The notes beneath the pieces were generated by a model, which worked only from the letters and a program-made list of their open reading frames with translations, was not told the origin of the DNA and searched no databases. Below, piece by piece: positions 45,556-57,259 of a stretch of 64,000 nucleotides of DNA. How positions within the stretch are numbered: position 1 is the first letter of the stretch; each line of letters begins with the position of its first letter. Origin of the DNA: Anthonomus grandis grandis (taxonomy: Eukaryota; Arthropoda; Insecta; Coleoptera; Curculionidae); contig NC_065551.1 in the NCBI RefSeq assembly GCF_022605725.1, forward strand, positions 20,894,001-20,958,000, written 5' to 3'. The translations under genes and the position numbers were made by a program.

Positions 45556-47293
45556 CAGGATGATTTTTAAGTTAATACTTTTTTTTAACTGTGTATAGAA
45601 CTCGGTAAAATAAACATTTTTTTCAAATAACTTTATTCAAAAAATCGAAAAATAAAAAAATTGCATTGCCAAAATGTTATAAAATGAGTTCAATACGGTC
45701 CTCTCTAATTTAAATAAGTTGTTCAAAGTTGTCACCATTAACTTCAACACAACGATTTGCTCGACGTAACCACTGTTCCGTAACGGCACGCAATAGAGAA
45801 ATCGGTTTTTGTCTAACTGTTGCCGCAGCCTGCTCAATACGTGCTATTAGTTCTTCTTGTGTGTCGATAGGCGTCTTGAAAACTAAAGTTTTCATATACC
45901 CCCACAAAAAAAAGTCACATGGATTTAGGTCTGACGTAGGACCTTGGCGGCCATGCAACTGGTCCATTTCAATCCACCGATTTGGGTAACTTATATCCAA
46001 AAATTCGCTCACTTCTCGTCTAAAATGGGCAGGTGCTCCATCCTGCAGGAGCCACATAGTTTGCCTGATATTTAGTGGCACGTCTTCTAACAGAACAGGC
46101 AGATTATTTTGCAAAAAGTCCAAATAAGCATCGCCCGTCAAACGGTCTGGTAAGATAAATGGTCCAACAAGTATCCCATTCACAATTCCTGCCCACACAT
46201 TAGTAGAAAAGCGGTGTTGAAAATTGGTTCTGCGAATTGCATGGGGATTATCAACAGACCAAACATGCGTATTTCGAAAATTGTTAATTCCGTTTCGGGT
46301 GAATGTTGCCTCGTCCATGGCTAAAATTGTTGATCATTTTCATGTTGTTGTAGGAACCATTCACAAAACTGAACTCTGCGGGGGAAGTCTTCAGGCAGTA
46401 GCGCTTGGACACGTTGAACGTGAAAGGGATTAAATTGATTCTCGCGCAATGTTGTCCATACTTTTGTTTGACTTAATCCGACCTGCCCTGCAACAACTCG
46501 AGTACTTGTTGTTGGATCTTCTTCGATGAGATTTAAAATTTGTTTTTCCCTATGAACATTTTCAGGTCTCCTTCCTCTTCCTGCATGCCCTCCACGATGT
46601 TCCCGTAAATCGACAGTATCACTAGCCCGTTAAATAAGATTTATGAAACTTCTGGGTGTAGGATGATTCCGCAAAGGAAAGCGGTCTGCGTATAATACCG
46701 AAGCAGCAGCAGCACTTTGAAGACACTCTCCATAAATAAGCAACATATCCACAAGTTCATTGTTTTCATAACGATGTGCCATTTTTAGGATTTGCAAATT
46801 TAAAATTAACAACAATAAACCAAAAGTGCCTAAGACTAACTGGTTGGTACAATGCGTGATCGATAATACAAAAATTCGAGCAAAAACTAAACATAAACAA
46901 ACGATGAAAAAAAAACCCATATTCACTTTTTTTATTCTGTATGTCCTTTGTTTTTGAGTGTATCGAAAAAAGTTATTTGAAAAAAGTTATTTGTTTAAAC
47001 AACGAAGTTGTGAAAGTCGAATTTAATTTTGAAGGAAATATTGGCATTTTTATTTTTTTCTTAAGATCGTAGGGATTTCGAATCGGGTCTTTTGGATTTA
47101 CTTTCTTTTAAATCACTGAATTGAATACAAATTCCTTTTGATTATTTTTCTTACATTTAAAATTTATCGTTAATTTTTTATTTTTTAGTCCCTTGCTTTT
47201 GAGTGTATCGAAAAAAGTTATTTGAAAAAAATTTATATTTTACGGAGTTCTATACACAGTTAAAAAAAAAGTATCAACTTAAAAATCACCCTG
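45556..47293 (-). mobile_element. Complete Tc1/mariner-like element A (DD41D-type) in the satellite
   Basis: This 1,738-bp element is flanked by TA at 45554-45555 and 47294-47295. Its ends are inverted repeats of about 80 bp beginning CAG(G/A)(G)TGATTTTTAAGTT. Joining the flanks restores a satellite unit (ATCGTTA-TACATGTAATATCG), so the insertion site is certain. Inside is one transposase gene on the minus strand. A phrase with GAGTGTATCGAAAAAAGTTA occurs twice near the right end (about 46957 and 47200), an internal direct repeat. Confidence 0.9.
45710..46782 (-). pseudogene. Transposase of element A, nearly intact
   Basis: Transposases of this type are DD(E/D) nucleases that cut and paste at TA. 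From ATG at 46782 the minus strand reads MAHRYENNELVDMLLIYGEC, followed by the helix-turn-helix part with FPLRNHPTPRSF. A TAA at 46630-46632 interrupts it. The frame then continues (HRGGHAGRGRRPENVHREKQ, ... VVAGQVGLSQTKVW, ... RRVQFCEWFLQQ) to a frameshift near 46320. From there DEATFTRNGINNFRNTHVW (first Asp), MWLLQDGAPAHF (second Asp) and SDLNPCDFFLWG (third Asp) run to a stop at 45710-45712. By my count 41 residues lie between the second and third Asp. A pair of compensating shifts near 45940-45990 scrambles a usually WPPRSP-like stretch. Only these lesions are seen, so it is recent. Confidence 0.85.
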
Positions 47294-47295
47294 TA

Positions 47296-48888
47296 CATGT
47301 AATATCGTTGACTGGATACATTATTCATATTTGGTTTATTTATTAATACAGTATTGCACATATTTGAAGCAACTTTTAAAAACCTATTAGTTAACCCATA
47401 TTGTGAATTCTATATTAAAATATATTTAATTTTTGCAACAGTTTAGCTCAGACAATTTATATTTGCCATCTTGGTGCCCAACATAAAGCATTTTTAATAT
47501 CGTCGGACATGGAATATCGTTGATTGAATATTTGGGTTTATTTATTAATACAGTATCGGACCAAATTAAAGCAACTTTTAAATTTTGGTTAGCCCATATT
47601 TTTAATTCTATTTTAAATTATATTTCATTTTTGCAACAGTTTAGCTCAGAGAATTTATATTCGCCATTTTGGCGCCCAACATGAAGCATCTTAAATATCG
47701 TTATATATGTAATATAGTTGATTGAATATTTGGGTTTATTTATTAATATAGTATCGAACACAATTAAAGGAACTTTTAAAAACCTATTAGTTGACCCATA
47801 TATTAAAATATATTTAATTTTTGCAACAGTTTAGCTCAAATAATTTATATTCGTTATGTCGGCACCCAACATAAAGTATCTTTAATATCGTCGTACATGT
47901 AATATCGTTGATTGAATATTTGAGTTTATTTATTAATACAGTATCGGACACAATTGAAGCAACTTTTAAAAACCTATTAGTTAACCCGCATTGTGAATTC
48001 TATATTAAAAATATTTAATTTTTGCAACAGTTCAGCTCAGACAAATTTATATTCGCCATTTTGGCGCCCAACATGAAGCATCTTTAATATCTTCTTACAT
48101 GTAATTGAATATTTGGATTTATTTATTAATACAGTATCGGACATAATAAAAGCAAGTTTTAAAAACTTATTGGCTGCCCCATATTTTGAATTCTATATTA
48201 TTAAATATTTCGTTTTTGCAACAGTTTAGCTCAGATAATTTTTATTCGCCATTTTGGCGCCCAACATGAAGCATCTTTAATATCGTCTTACATGTAATAT
48301 CCTTGATTGAATATTTGGATTTATTTATTAATACAGTATCGGACACAATTGAAGTAACTTTTAAAAACCTTTTAGTTAACCCATATTGTGAATTCTATAT
48401 TAAAAATATTGAATTTTTGCAACAGTTTAGCTCAGACAATAATTTATATTCGTTATTTTGGCGCCCAACATGAAGCATCTTTAATAACGGCGTACATGTA
48501 ATATCATTTATTGATTATTTGGTTTTATTTATTAATACACTATCGGACACAATTGACGTAACTTTTAAAAACCTATTAGTTGACCCATATTGTCAATTCT
48601 ATATTAAAATAAATTTCATTTTTGCAGCAGTTTAGCTCAGACAATTTAAATTCGCCATTTTGGCGTCCAACATGAAGCATCTTTAATATTGTCGTACATG
48701 TAATATCGTTGATTGAGTATTTGGGTTTATTTGTTAATACAGTATCGAACTTAATTAAAGCAACTTTCAAAAACCTATTAATTAACCCATATTTTCGATT
48801 CTATATTAATTTTTTGCAACAGTTTAGCTTAGACAATTTACATTTGCCATCTTGGCGCCCAACATGAAGCATCTTTAATATCATTATA
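47296..48888. repeat. Satellite array, right block
   Basis: The same satellite resumes after element A. Cores lie near 47464, 47662, 47852, 48054, 48247, 48451, 48653 and 48845, spaced 190-204 bp. Variants of the central core include GGTGCCCAAC, GGCACCCAAC and GGCGTCCAAC, each one substitution from GGCGCCCAAC. The array ends at the TA at 48887-48888, where element B begins, and does not resume after that element. Confidence 0.9.
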
Positions 48889-51124
48889 CAGGGTGTAACA
48901 TAAGTGATGACTTTAATTTTAAGGGGTGATTCCTTGTCATTTTTTAAGTAAAAAAGTTCATATAAACATATGTCCGGAAATGCTTCGTTTTCGAGATACA
49001 GGGTGTTAAACTTTTTTTTTCCATCGATTTTTTATTAATATCTCATAAACGCATTTACCGAATTTGTTGAAATCTTTACATTTTGTTAGTCACATTATAA
49101 GGTACCTTTTGGAATTCTCACATCTGGCCTAGAAATTTCAAGGGCATGCCCACGGGCTAAGTCGGATGATTTTTTTGTAAAAAAAATATCGCTCGGTACA
49201 TTTTTTGTAAGTATGATATTTTTTTAAATAAAGCATCTAAAAATGAAACTTTTTTGTCTCTTAATTTTTTTTCGTATCTTGCTTCGTTTAGAAATAAATT
49301 TTAAAAACCATATTTTAGCACATCTCGGGCCTCCATACAAAAAAACCTAAAATGATTCAAATCTGATTTTATTGGGAATACTACATAGTTATGCAGGTAT
49401 GTATAAAAATTTCTCCGATAAGAACATTCCTATGTCTTACATTAACATTTACAAGGTACTGGGTAGTGTTAGTTGATTTTTACTGTGCAGATAACTATGA
49501 ATAACGCCGAATTAGCTCAAATGCATTTCATTTATGGCCTTGCAGATGGAAATGGTGCAGAAGCCCGTCGAATTTATCATGAACACTTTCCCGATAGACC
49601 AATTCCAGCAGAAAGAACTTTCATAAGACTCTGATATGACTGGATTTGTCAATGCTTATGCTGAGCGCGTTGGTAGACCGAGGGTAATAATGACGCCACA
49701 ACTAGAGGAAGCAATTCTGCAAGCAGTGGAAGACGATCCGTCAACTAGCACGCGAAGATTATCGTTATAGTTTAACATCAGCCACGAAAGTGTTTGGAGG
49801 GTTTTGCACACAAATTTACTTTATCCATTCCACATTCAGCTGGTGCAAGCACTATTGCCAACAGATTTTTCTGCACGATTAGAGTTTTGCCAGTGGTTTC
49901 TTCAAAAAACTGCCCAGAATCCAAATTTTACGGCTAAAATTCTTTTCACAGATAAGGCCTGTTTTTCACGGGAAGCCATCAGAAACTTCCACAATAACCA
50001 TCTTTGGGACTTTGAAAATCCCCATGCCATTGGAGAAGGTGGATTTCAACAGCAGTTTTCCGAGAATGTTTGGACCGGAATTATCGGTGATCATCTTATC
50101 GGACCGCACTTTCTCCCTCCTAGGCTGAATGGTGATACTTACAGACAATTTTCAGAAGAAATATTGCCAGATTTATTAGAAGACGTACCACTAGCAACAA
50201 GAAATACCATGTGGTTTATGCACGACGCTGCACCTGCTCATTTTAGTCTTGTCGCTCGAAACTATCTAAATGATACTTTTGCTCAGCAATGGATAGGTCG
50301 GGAGGGACCTCAGCTATGGCCAGCACGATCTCCAGACCTGAATCTTCTGGACTATTTCTTTTGGGGATATCTGAAATCGCTTGTTTATGCGACGCCAGTT
50401 GTGGATGAAAACGATTTGAGAAACCGGATTGTAAACTCTTCTAATGTCATACGGAACACACCAGCAATTTTCGAACGTGTGCGCCAGTCGATGGGAAGAT
50501 TGCGTGCTTGTATTAATAGTCGTGGTTCTCATTTCGAGCATTTGATTTAATAAAATTTTGATGATATTTAAAACTAAAGTAACTTTTTATTATTTTTCAC
50601 AAAAATTAAGCGATCGTATTTTTAATTGCTTAAATTTGTACAAATATCTCTCACAAAGAAAATGGTGGCGTACACAAACAACAAATAAATTTTAAATAGA
50701 TAACCATTTGCGACGCCATTGCATTAAAATTTAAACATCAAAAATAGCATCTTATTAATCTTATTAATTTTTGTTTTTGGTCAAGTATGCGTTTTGCAAA
50801 AAAATTTATTTAAGGTTTTTTCTTAGTTGTTAAATAATAAACATGCTGGTAATTTGTCAGTTAATTTTAAAGCATTTTATTTTTTTTTATGGAGGCCCGA
50901 GACGTGCTGAAATATGATTTTTAATTATTTATTTCTAAACGAAACAAAAAATTCTATGTTAAACGAAACAAAAAATGTACCGGGCGATATTTTTTTTACA
51001 AAAAAATCATCCGACTTAGCCCGTGGGCACGCCTCTAACATTTCTAGGCCATATGTGAGAATTCCAAAAGGTACCTTATAAAGTGACTAACAAAATGTAA
51101 AGATTTCAATAAATTCGGTAAAAA
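48889..51124 (+). mobile_element. Tc1/mariner-like element B with long inverted repeats, right tip lost
   Basis: The left tip follows TA at 48887-48888 and starts CAGGGTGTAACATAAGTGAT. The left inverted repeat extends to about 49350. Its inner part (49068-49350) is matched in reverse by 50876-51122, including the TAAGTCGGATGATTTTTTTG / AAAAATCATCCGACTTAGCC pair. The outer ~190 bp of the right repeat is missing: similarity stops at about 51122 and the satellite does not follow. The element was therefore truncated by a deletion or rearrangement after insertion. Confidence 0.8.
49497..50550 (+). pseudogene. Transposase of element B
   Basis: It starts MNNAELAQMHFIYGLADGNG, followed by ARRIYHEHFPDRPIPAERTF. 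A frameshift occurs near 49628. Reading then continues FVNAYAERVGRPRVIMTPQL with a TAG at 49768-49770. From there the frame is open to 50550: FCQWFLQKT, TDKACFSREAIRNFHNNHLW (first Asp in FTDKACF), WTGIIGDHLIGPHFLPPRLN, MWFMHDAAPAHF (second Asp) and WPARSPDLNLLDYFFWGYL (third Asp). Forty-one residues separate the second and third Asp. Two lesions in the first third inactivate it, while the catalytic part is clean. Confidence 0.85.
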
Positions 51125-51238
51125 TGTAATATTAGTATTTTGTTATGACTAAAAGTGTATATTATACACACATTTCTTTCTATTTAAGTATGCTTCATGG
51201 AATTATTTTTTCAGTTGATCTGAAAGAATACAGTATAA

Positions 51239-53345
51239 ATGGGTATAAAGCAAGAATCTCTCATACTAATATTGAAAAGGAATGAAGTTGGAAAAGATGT
51301 CGTTTCGAAAGCTATTAAGAAATTTAAACCTTAAAAGAGGTGGCCGCCACAGAAAAACTATTAAAAAACTAGATAGACGTATAAACAGGATAAGTCAAAG
51401 TGATAAGGTGTAAGTTCCAAAAATTTTGGCCAATCTATAAGCTACTAGTGTGTCGTCAAGAACAATTCAAAGTCACTTGGTTGAAGATGGTTTGAAAGCA
51501 AGACACTCTGCAAAGAATCCTTTGCTTTAAAAAAAAATAGAAACAATAGGTTACTTTTTACCAATTTTTATCGTAACTGGACGGCCAAAGACTATAAAAA
51601 AGGGTTGTTTTCCGACAAATCAAAATTTTGAATTTTCGGTAGCGATGGTAGGTGAACTTGTATCGATCTTTGACCAAAAGACAAAAAAAATACATCCTAA
51701 ATATGTGAACCCGATAGTAACGCAAGAAGTAGGTAATGTAATGGTGTGGGGTTGCTTTTCTGCATATGGTTTGGGTCATTATATAAAATTTGCACGAAAA
51801 TAGACCGATTCAAGTATCGAAACATCATCGAAAATGTTATGCTGCCCTATGCAGAATGGGAAATGCCGTTAAAATTCATGTTCCAACATGACTACGATCC
51901 TAAACATATCGCCAAAATTGTAAAGCAATGGTTTTGCTTTGTAACAGCAAATTTTTTTGGATTTGTAAGTTTTTTTAATAACGTGCACTCCAGCCTGAAC
52001 AACCATCACTCAACAAAGGCAATCTTTTGTGCTTTTTCAAAGGCATTTGATTGTGTAAGTCACGACATCCTAATAAATAAGTTACAGTATTTCGGATTCA
52101 AAGGTACACCTCTTGAATGGCTTTAGTAACTTAATAACAAAAGTTAAGTTGTAAGGGTTGATTCGAAGATGTCTTCTTCCAAGCTTCTTGAGGTACTTCT
52201 TGAATTGAAGTACCTCAGGGATCTGTTTTCCTATTTTGTTTCTGCTATTTATCAACAACATTGCTAACCTGAATATTAGTGGGAAATTTTGTCCTTTCGC
52301 GGACGATACCAGTTTTACTTGCAGCAATCCGAACAACACAATACTGCATAGAATCGTTTCTATTGACTTAATGAACATAAAGTGTTGGTGCGATTCTAGT
52401 CTCCTGTGCCTTAACATTTCTAAAACTAAGTCTTTAACATATAAAAGTATGTTACAATATTTTATACTAAAAAAACACCCCTATTGACAATTATCGTTGA
52501 TTCAGTAAAATTATTGGGGCTTGTTTGGACAACTCCTTAAGCTGGGACGCTTTATCAAAAGAATTAAGCTCTTCCTATTTTGCGCTAGGATCAGTTCCTA
52601 AGGAGCTTAATTTGTCCACTTCTAGAACAGTGTATTATGCCCTTTAAGTGGCATCTCCGTTATGCTCTGGGGTACGTGTTGCGTTAGTCCATTTGAGCGT
52701 ATTTTCAAGCTTCAAAAAGAGCTATTCGTTACTCACTTCGGCTAAACAGTAGAACCCAATGCCAGGATTTCTTTAGAAGATTCAAAATTTTAACACTTTC
52801 CATATTTATATTTCAATCTTTTTCTTTAATTACCACAGCTACTTCAGAAGGGCCACTTCACAGTTACTCATTTAAGAACGCAGAGCATGATCTTTATCTT
52901 CCGACCCCTCGCTCAGAGTTAGTCAAAAAATCGATTTTATATAATGCGAATGTTATATACTCTTGATTTGATCACTTTTTGACCTTATATACATTTTAGT
53001 GTAAATTGATTTTTCCTTTTTATTTTATTTACTAATTTATTTGTTTTTTTTTTAATTTATTTAATTTTTTTTTTGTATTTTGACTCCATACAATTTTGTT
53101 AAATTATATAAAGTATAGTATATTTGTTTTCTCTCTATCTGTATTTTTGTATCCTCTTATTTTTACTTAGGCTTCATTCACAAATTGTAAATTTTTTTGA
53201 CAATAAAGCATTATATTATATATTATATACGGAAAATAACATTAAAGTTTTTAAGTAGCCATCTCAATCAGCGGACTATAATCCGATAGAAAATTTGTGG
53301 GAAATCGTCGACAACCAAATTCGAACAAAAAATAACAGAAATTCG
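51239..53345 (+). pseudogene. Tc1/Tc3-like transposase split by a LINE
   Basis: A different, older family. MGIKQESLILILKRNEVGKD, then RGGRHRKTIKKLDRRINRIS and SVSSRTIQSHLVEDGLKARH form the N-terminal helix-turn-helix half. LFSDKSKF (first Asp), GNVMVWGCFSAYGLGHYIKF and ENVMLPYAEWEMPLKFMFQH with DYDPKHIAKIVKQWF (second Asp) follow to about 51937. After a LINE insertion of about 1.28 kb the gene resumes at 53236 with PSQSADYNPIENLWEIVDNQ (the Glu). There are many stops and shifts. The element's own inverted repeats were not identified. Confidence 0.8.
51946..53222 (+). mobile_element. Jockey-like LINE inserted in the Tc1-like gene
   Basis: It contains the RT region TKAIFCAFSKAFDCVSHDIL with INKLQYFGFKGTPLEWL, then CPFADDTSFTCSNPNN (frame 52236-52487) with an intact FADD. 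LCLNISKTKSLTYKS follows, then a C-terminal decayed part and a T-rich 3' end finishing in ACAATAAAGCATTATATTAT. Exact junctions are estimated from where transposase sequence stops and restarts. No target duplication was identified. Confidence 0.75.
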
Positions 53346-54876
53346 GCAAAATAACTTTGGACTTCTTCATGTAAGAAGTCTAAAAAGCAGGGAAGGTTTG
53401 ATTGATGATAATGTTATTAATAATTTAATTAATTAACGTAATTGACAACGATGGTTACTAGACTAAATATTATAAACTAGACTATATTTTATAGTTTTTA
53501 TATTAAGAATTACGCATTTATTCATTTACAAAAAAAAATGATTAGGAATTTTCACAATCGATAATAAAATTGTTTTTACTATAAATCATAATTTTTATCA
53601 ACATTCCACGCTTAAAAAAGCGTAAACGGAATAAATTACGTCAATAATGAGCGTTTGGGCGCCATTGTCGCAGACGGCTATAAACATTAAAATATTTAAT
53701 GGCGTGAAACCATTGTAAAATGTTTATGAAATTTTATCGTATTTTTAGTTATTACTGAATTAATTTAAAAATTTACGTATTTTGCTGATATTTACGTTAA
53801 TTTACTTTATTGATTTGTTTCATTAGAAGCATTAGGCATTGCCTTCTACTGCGTTGTGAGGTATCCAGAGTCATATTCGCTTGTTGCTTAATACTCAAAA
53901 AATAACTTTCTTATTAATAAACAAAAAAAGGTAGAGATTGTGTGTATTTATATTACATTACACTTTATCGAGGTTCTCAATATTATTCCTTTTGTACATT
54001 TTATTGGTATCTTTTAGAATTTAGAAGGAAATGTATTTCAGTCGATCACATATTGAACAAATTACTTTTCAGCCAATTCTGCGGCAATATTAATAACATC
54101 TTAATATATTTTTGAGACCATTAGAAAATGTGTAGAATGTGGGTTGCTTTCAGGTGCAAGAAAATCCCTTTGATAAGCAACTCATTTGCATGGTCTATCA
54201 ACAATGTTTTTCTTATTACTCAGTATCTCCTATAGTAAGCATTTTTTGTACTAAAACTCAAAGCATCAAATATTATTTTATTAATTCCTCTTTCAAAAGA
54301 AATTTTATTTAGGAATTGATATTCTGATATTCTTACTAAGTAAAGCAATCATTTTGAGACTGTCATGCATAAGAACAGTACTTATTACATTTTTGAACAA
54401 AGATTTTCCTTTACCTTTCCTCCTACTTCCACAGGAAAATACTTTCAGCAACTCAAAACATAAAAACCTATATTCCAAAGTATTTGCGGTACCTGGTTTT
54501 CAATATTACCTCTACATTTTTGGTTGGATTGCAACACTAGAAGAAGAAGGTTTATTCTCTGTGTTATCTCTGTAATTTCTGGAAGCTCCTAAGCTTCCTA
54601 AAAACAGAATATATTTTATAATATAAATTAATATATATTTTCTGTCATACAATAACTACTTACACATATACCTATAGACCATTAGATCAATTCGTAAAAT
54701 TTGTAAAATCATTATAAGCTAATATAAAATAAGTAGAGTAGCACCAAGTCATTGACAAAGAAATTTATCGTCCAGGTTTTTAAAGTGAACCAATAAAATG
54801 AAATAATTTCGTTGCCGAAACTACTTAAATTAGTACTTAATATTGCTTCATATTGTGAGAGGCTAAAATTCTATAT
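53346..54876. other. AT-rich stretch without recognised genes
   Basis: I see no conserved protein motif. At 53654-53664 the minus strand reads TGGCGCCCAAA, a weak version of the PBS-like motif. The open frame 54354-54575 is unrecognised. Confidence 0.35.
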
Positions 54877-54877
54877 A

Positions 54878-57182
54878 CAGGGTGTTCCGTTGATCATGTT
54901 ACAAACTTCTAGGGCAGATAGAAAACGTCAAAAGAAAAACAAAAGTTCATATAAACATGGGTTCGGAAAAGCTTTCGCAGGGAGCTAGAGCTCTTTGAAA
55001 ATAACCTTTAAAAACTAGTTTTTTTTTAATAGCTCCGGAACTACTTTAACTACCGCAACCAATTTTGGGAGATAAATTATTGTTAGTACGTTTATTCTTT
55101 TAAACCTACAAAATAAAAAAAAATATTTACCAGGGGCTTCAGAATCAGGGGGGTATTTGGTAAATTTAGGCCCATTTCTTTAAGACTTTAATTTCTGCCC
55201 GTTTGGGCATTAGATTATGATGTTGCTATGCTTTTTACATAAAAAAGGTGCTCTTAGTAAAAGTCGGTAAATATCACCATTTTTGTGGAAATTGACTAAA
55301 ACCAAACTAAGATACAGCACCTGAATTAATTATTTTAATAATAATAATAATGCTAATTCATTGCCACTGTCAGTATTTTTTACATGATATTAATTCCCTT
55401 TTTATTACGGTTAAGTAATGGAAGATTACACTTTTGCTTGAATACGCCGATATGCTTTTAATTTATGGGGAAGTTCGATGTAATGGTAGAGCTGCTTCTT
55501 GACTATATGAAAAGCGGTTTCCCGAAAGGCGAATCCCAGCTCACACACTTTTTGAAAGGGTCAATCAATGGCTCAGGGAGACTGGCTCCGTTAAAATAAA
55601 ACGCCAAGATAATGGCGCGCAAAGGAACATCCGAATCCCGGATTTTGAGGAAGAATTGCTTCACCGATTTTAAGATAACCCATCAGTAAGTACTCGAGCA
55701 GTAGCTGATGCGATGCATGTAAATCATGTTAGAGTATTGAACGTTGTTAATGAACAGCTTCTTCGGCCCTGCCACCTGCAAAAGGTGCAATCATTAGGAC
55801 CCAATGATTTTATGCCCCGCGTGAATTTTTGCCAGTGGTTTCTTGACCGGTGTACAGAAGAACCTCAATTTCCAAAATATGTCCTTTTTACTGACGAGGC
55901 TTTATTTAGAAAAGAAGGCATTTTTAATTATAAGAATAATCATGTGTGGAGTGAGGAAAACCCTTATGGTATTCATTTTAGGAGCTATCAACATACGTTT
56001 TCGGTCAATATGTGGGCCGGCATTATTGGAGAACACTTAATTGGTCTAATTATGTTGTCTCCTCGTTTAACGGGAAATATTTATTTAATTTTTTTAAGAA
56101 ATGTACTGCCAGAACTATTAGATGATCTGCCGCTAAATATACGACAACTTATGGCTACAACACGATGGAGCGCCAGCTCATTTTTCACTTATTGTCCGCG
56201 AGTTTATAAATGAAAATTTTGGAAGGCGCTGGATTGGCCGCGGAGGCTCTGTCACCTGGCCAGCGCGCTCACCAGATTTGACACCCTTAGATTTTTTCCT
56301 TTGGGGGCATATGAAAAGTCTCGTATATGAAACTCCAGTCAAGTCAGAAGAAGACCTGGTAGCCAGAATTTCCGCAGCTGCTGAAGTAATCCAAACCACG
56401 CCTGATATTTTTAACCACGTCAACCTTAATATGGTGCGTAGATACAATAAAGTATCGATCGTGGCGGCCGGCATTTTGAGCAATTAATATTTTAAGTTTA
56501 TTTTTGTAATACCAATCTTTAATAAAATTTGTTTACGTTTCTAAAATTGTTAATTTGTTGGTTTTTTATTACACCTAAAATCATTTAAACATTTTATGCC
56601 TCAAGGTAATTAAAGTGAGTTAATTAATTTGAGTACCAATTTAATAAAGTGGCTACCTTAACTTTTTTTAAACATTTATTTTTATTTACGCCAGATTTTT
56701 TTTTAATTGTTTATTAATAATAATAGGTAATTCATTTTTGTATCTCATAACTTGCTTTTCGTCAATTTCCACAAAAACGGTGATATTTACCGACTTTTAC
56801 TAAGAGCACCTTTTTTTTGTGTAAAAACCATAGGAATATCATAATGTAATGCCCAAACGGGCAGAAATTAAAGTCTTAAAGAAATGGGCCTAAATTTACC
56901 AAATACCCCTCTGATTCTGAAGCCCCTGGTAAATATTTTTTTTATTTAGTAGGTTCAAAAGAATAAACGTACTAACAATAATTTATCTCCCAAAATTGGT
57001 TGCGGTAGCTAAAGTAGTTCCGGAGCTATTACGAAAAAACTAGTTTTTAAAGGTTATTTTCAAAGAGCTCTAGCTCCCTGAGGAAACTTTTCCGGACCCA
57101 TGTTTATATGAACTTTTGTTTTTCTTTTGACCCGTTTTCTATCTGCCCTAGAAGTTTGTAACATGATCAACGGAACACCCTG
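54878..57182 (+). mobile_element. Complete Tc1/mariner-like element C with about 0.44-kb inverted repeats
   Basis: Length 2,305 bp, flanked by TA at 54876-54877 and 57183-57184. Both ends begin CAGGGTGTTCCGTTGATCAT on their respective strands. The inverted repeats continue through the AGGGAGCTAGAGCTCTTTGA palindromic stretch and the GGGGCTTCAGAATCAGGGGG / CCCTCTGATTCTGAAGCCCC pair. They reach about 55310 on the left and 56745 on the right. The inner phrase TTCATATAAACATGGGTTCG recalls the matching place in element B (TTCATATAAACATATGTCCG), so B, C and D share an ancestor. Confidence 0.9.
55418..56487 (+). pseudogene. Transposase of element C
   Basis: Start ATG at 55418 (MEDYTFA), with an extra base near 55440, then EYADMLLIYGEVRCNGRAAS. 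A TGA follows where the family has Arg, then LYEKRFPERRIPAHTLFERV. A TAA occurs near 55670-55672. The frame then runs VADAMHVNHVRVLNVVNEQL to FTDEALFRKEGIFNYKNNHV (first Asp). A frameshift near 56155 separates it from the frame with QHDGAPAHF (second Asp) and WPARSPDLTPLDFFLWGHMK (third Asp), ending at 56487. The second-to-third Asp gap is again 41 residues. Four or more lesions, so it is older than A. Confidence 0.85.
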
Positions 57183-57216
57183 TATAGACAAGCAATAATT
57201 TAACGTTCTAGCGTTG

Positions 57217-57255
57217 ATTGAATATTTGTATATTCTCAATATACAAATATTCAAT
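57217..57255. repeat. 39-nt near-perfect palindrome
   Basis: Arms 57217-57234 and 57238-57255 are exact 18-bp reverse complements (arm begins ATTGAATATTTGTATATT) with a 3-nt loop. The left flank plus arm, GTTGATTGAATATTTG, is the same phrase found in every unit of the satellite at 44-49 kb. Weaker pairing continues outside the arms (TCTAGCGTTGATT with AATCAACGGTTCTAGC). Confidence 0.8.
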
Positions 57256-57259
57256 ATTC

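Noticed and set aside
46224..46433. Plus-strand frames overlapping the element A transposase
   Set aside because: They are antisense shadows of the conserved minus-strand transposase.
44075..48888. The satellite as a CRISPR-like array
   Set aside because: The whole 200-bp unit is repeated, with no short repeat/unique spacer pattern, and the genome is eukaryotic.
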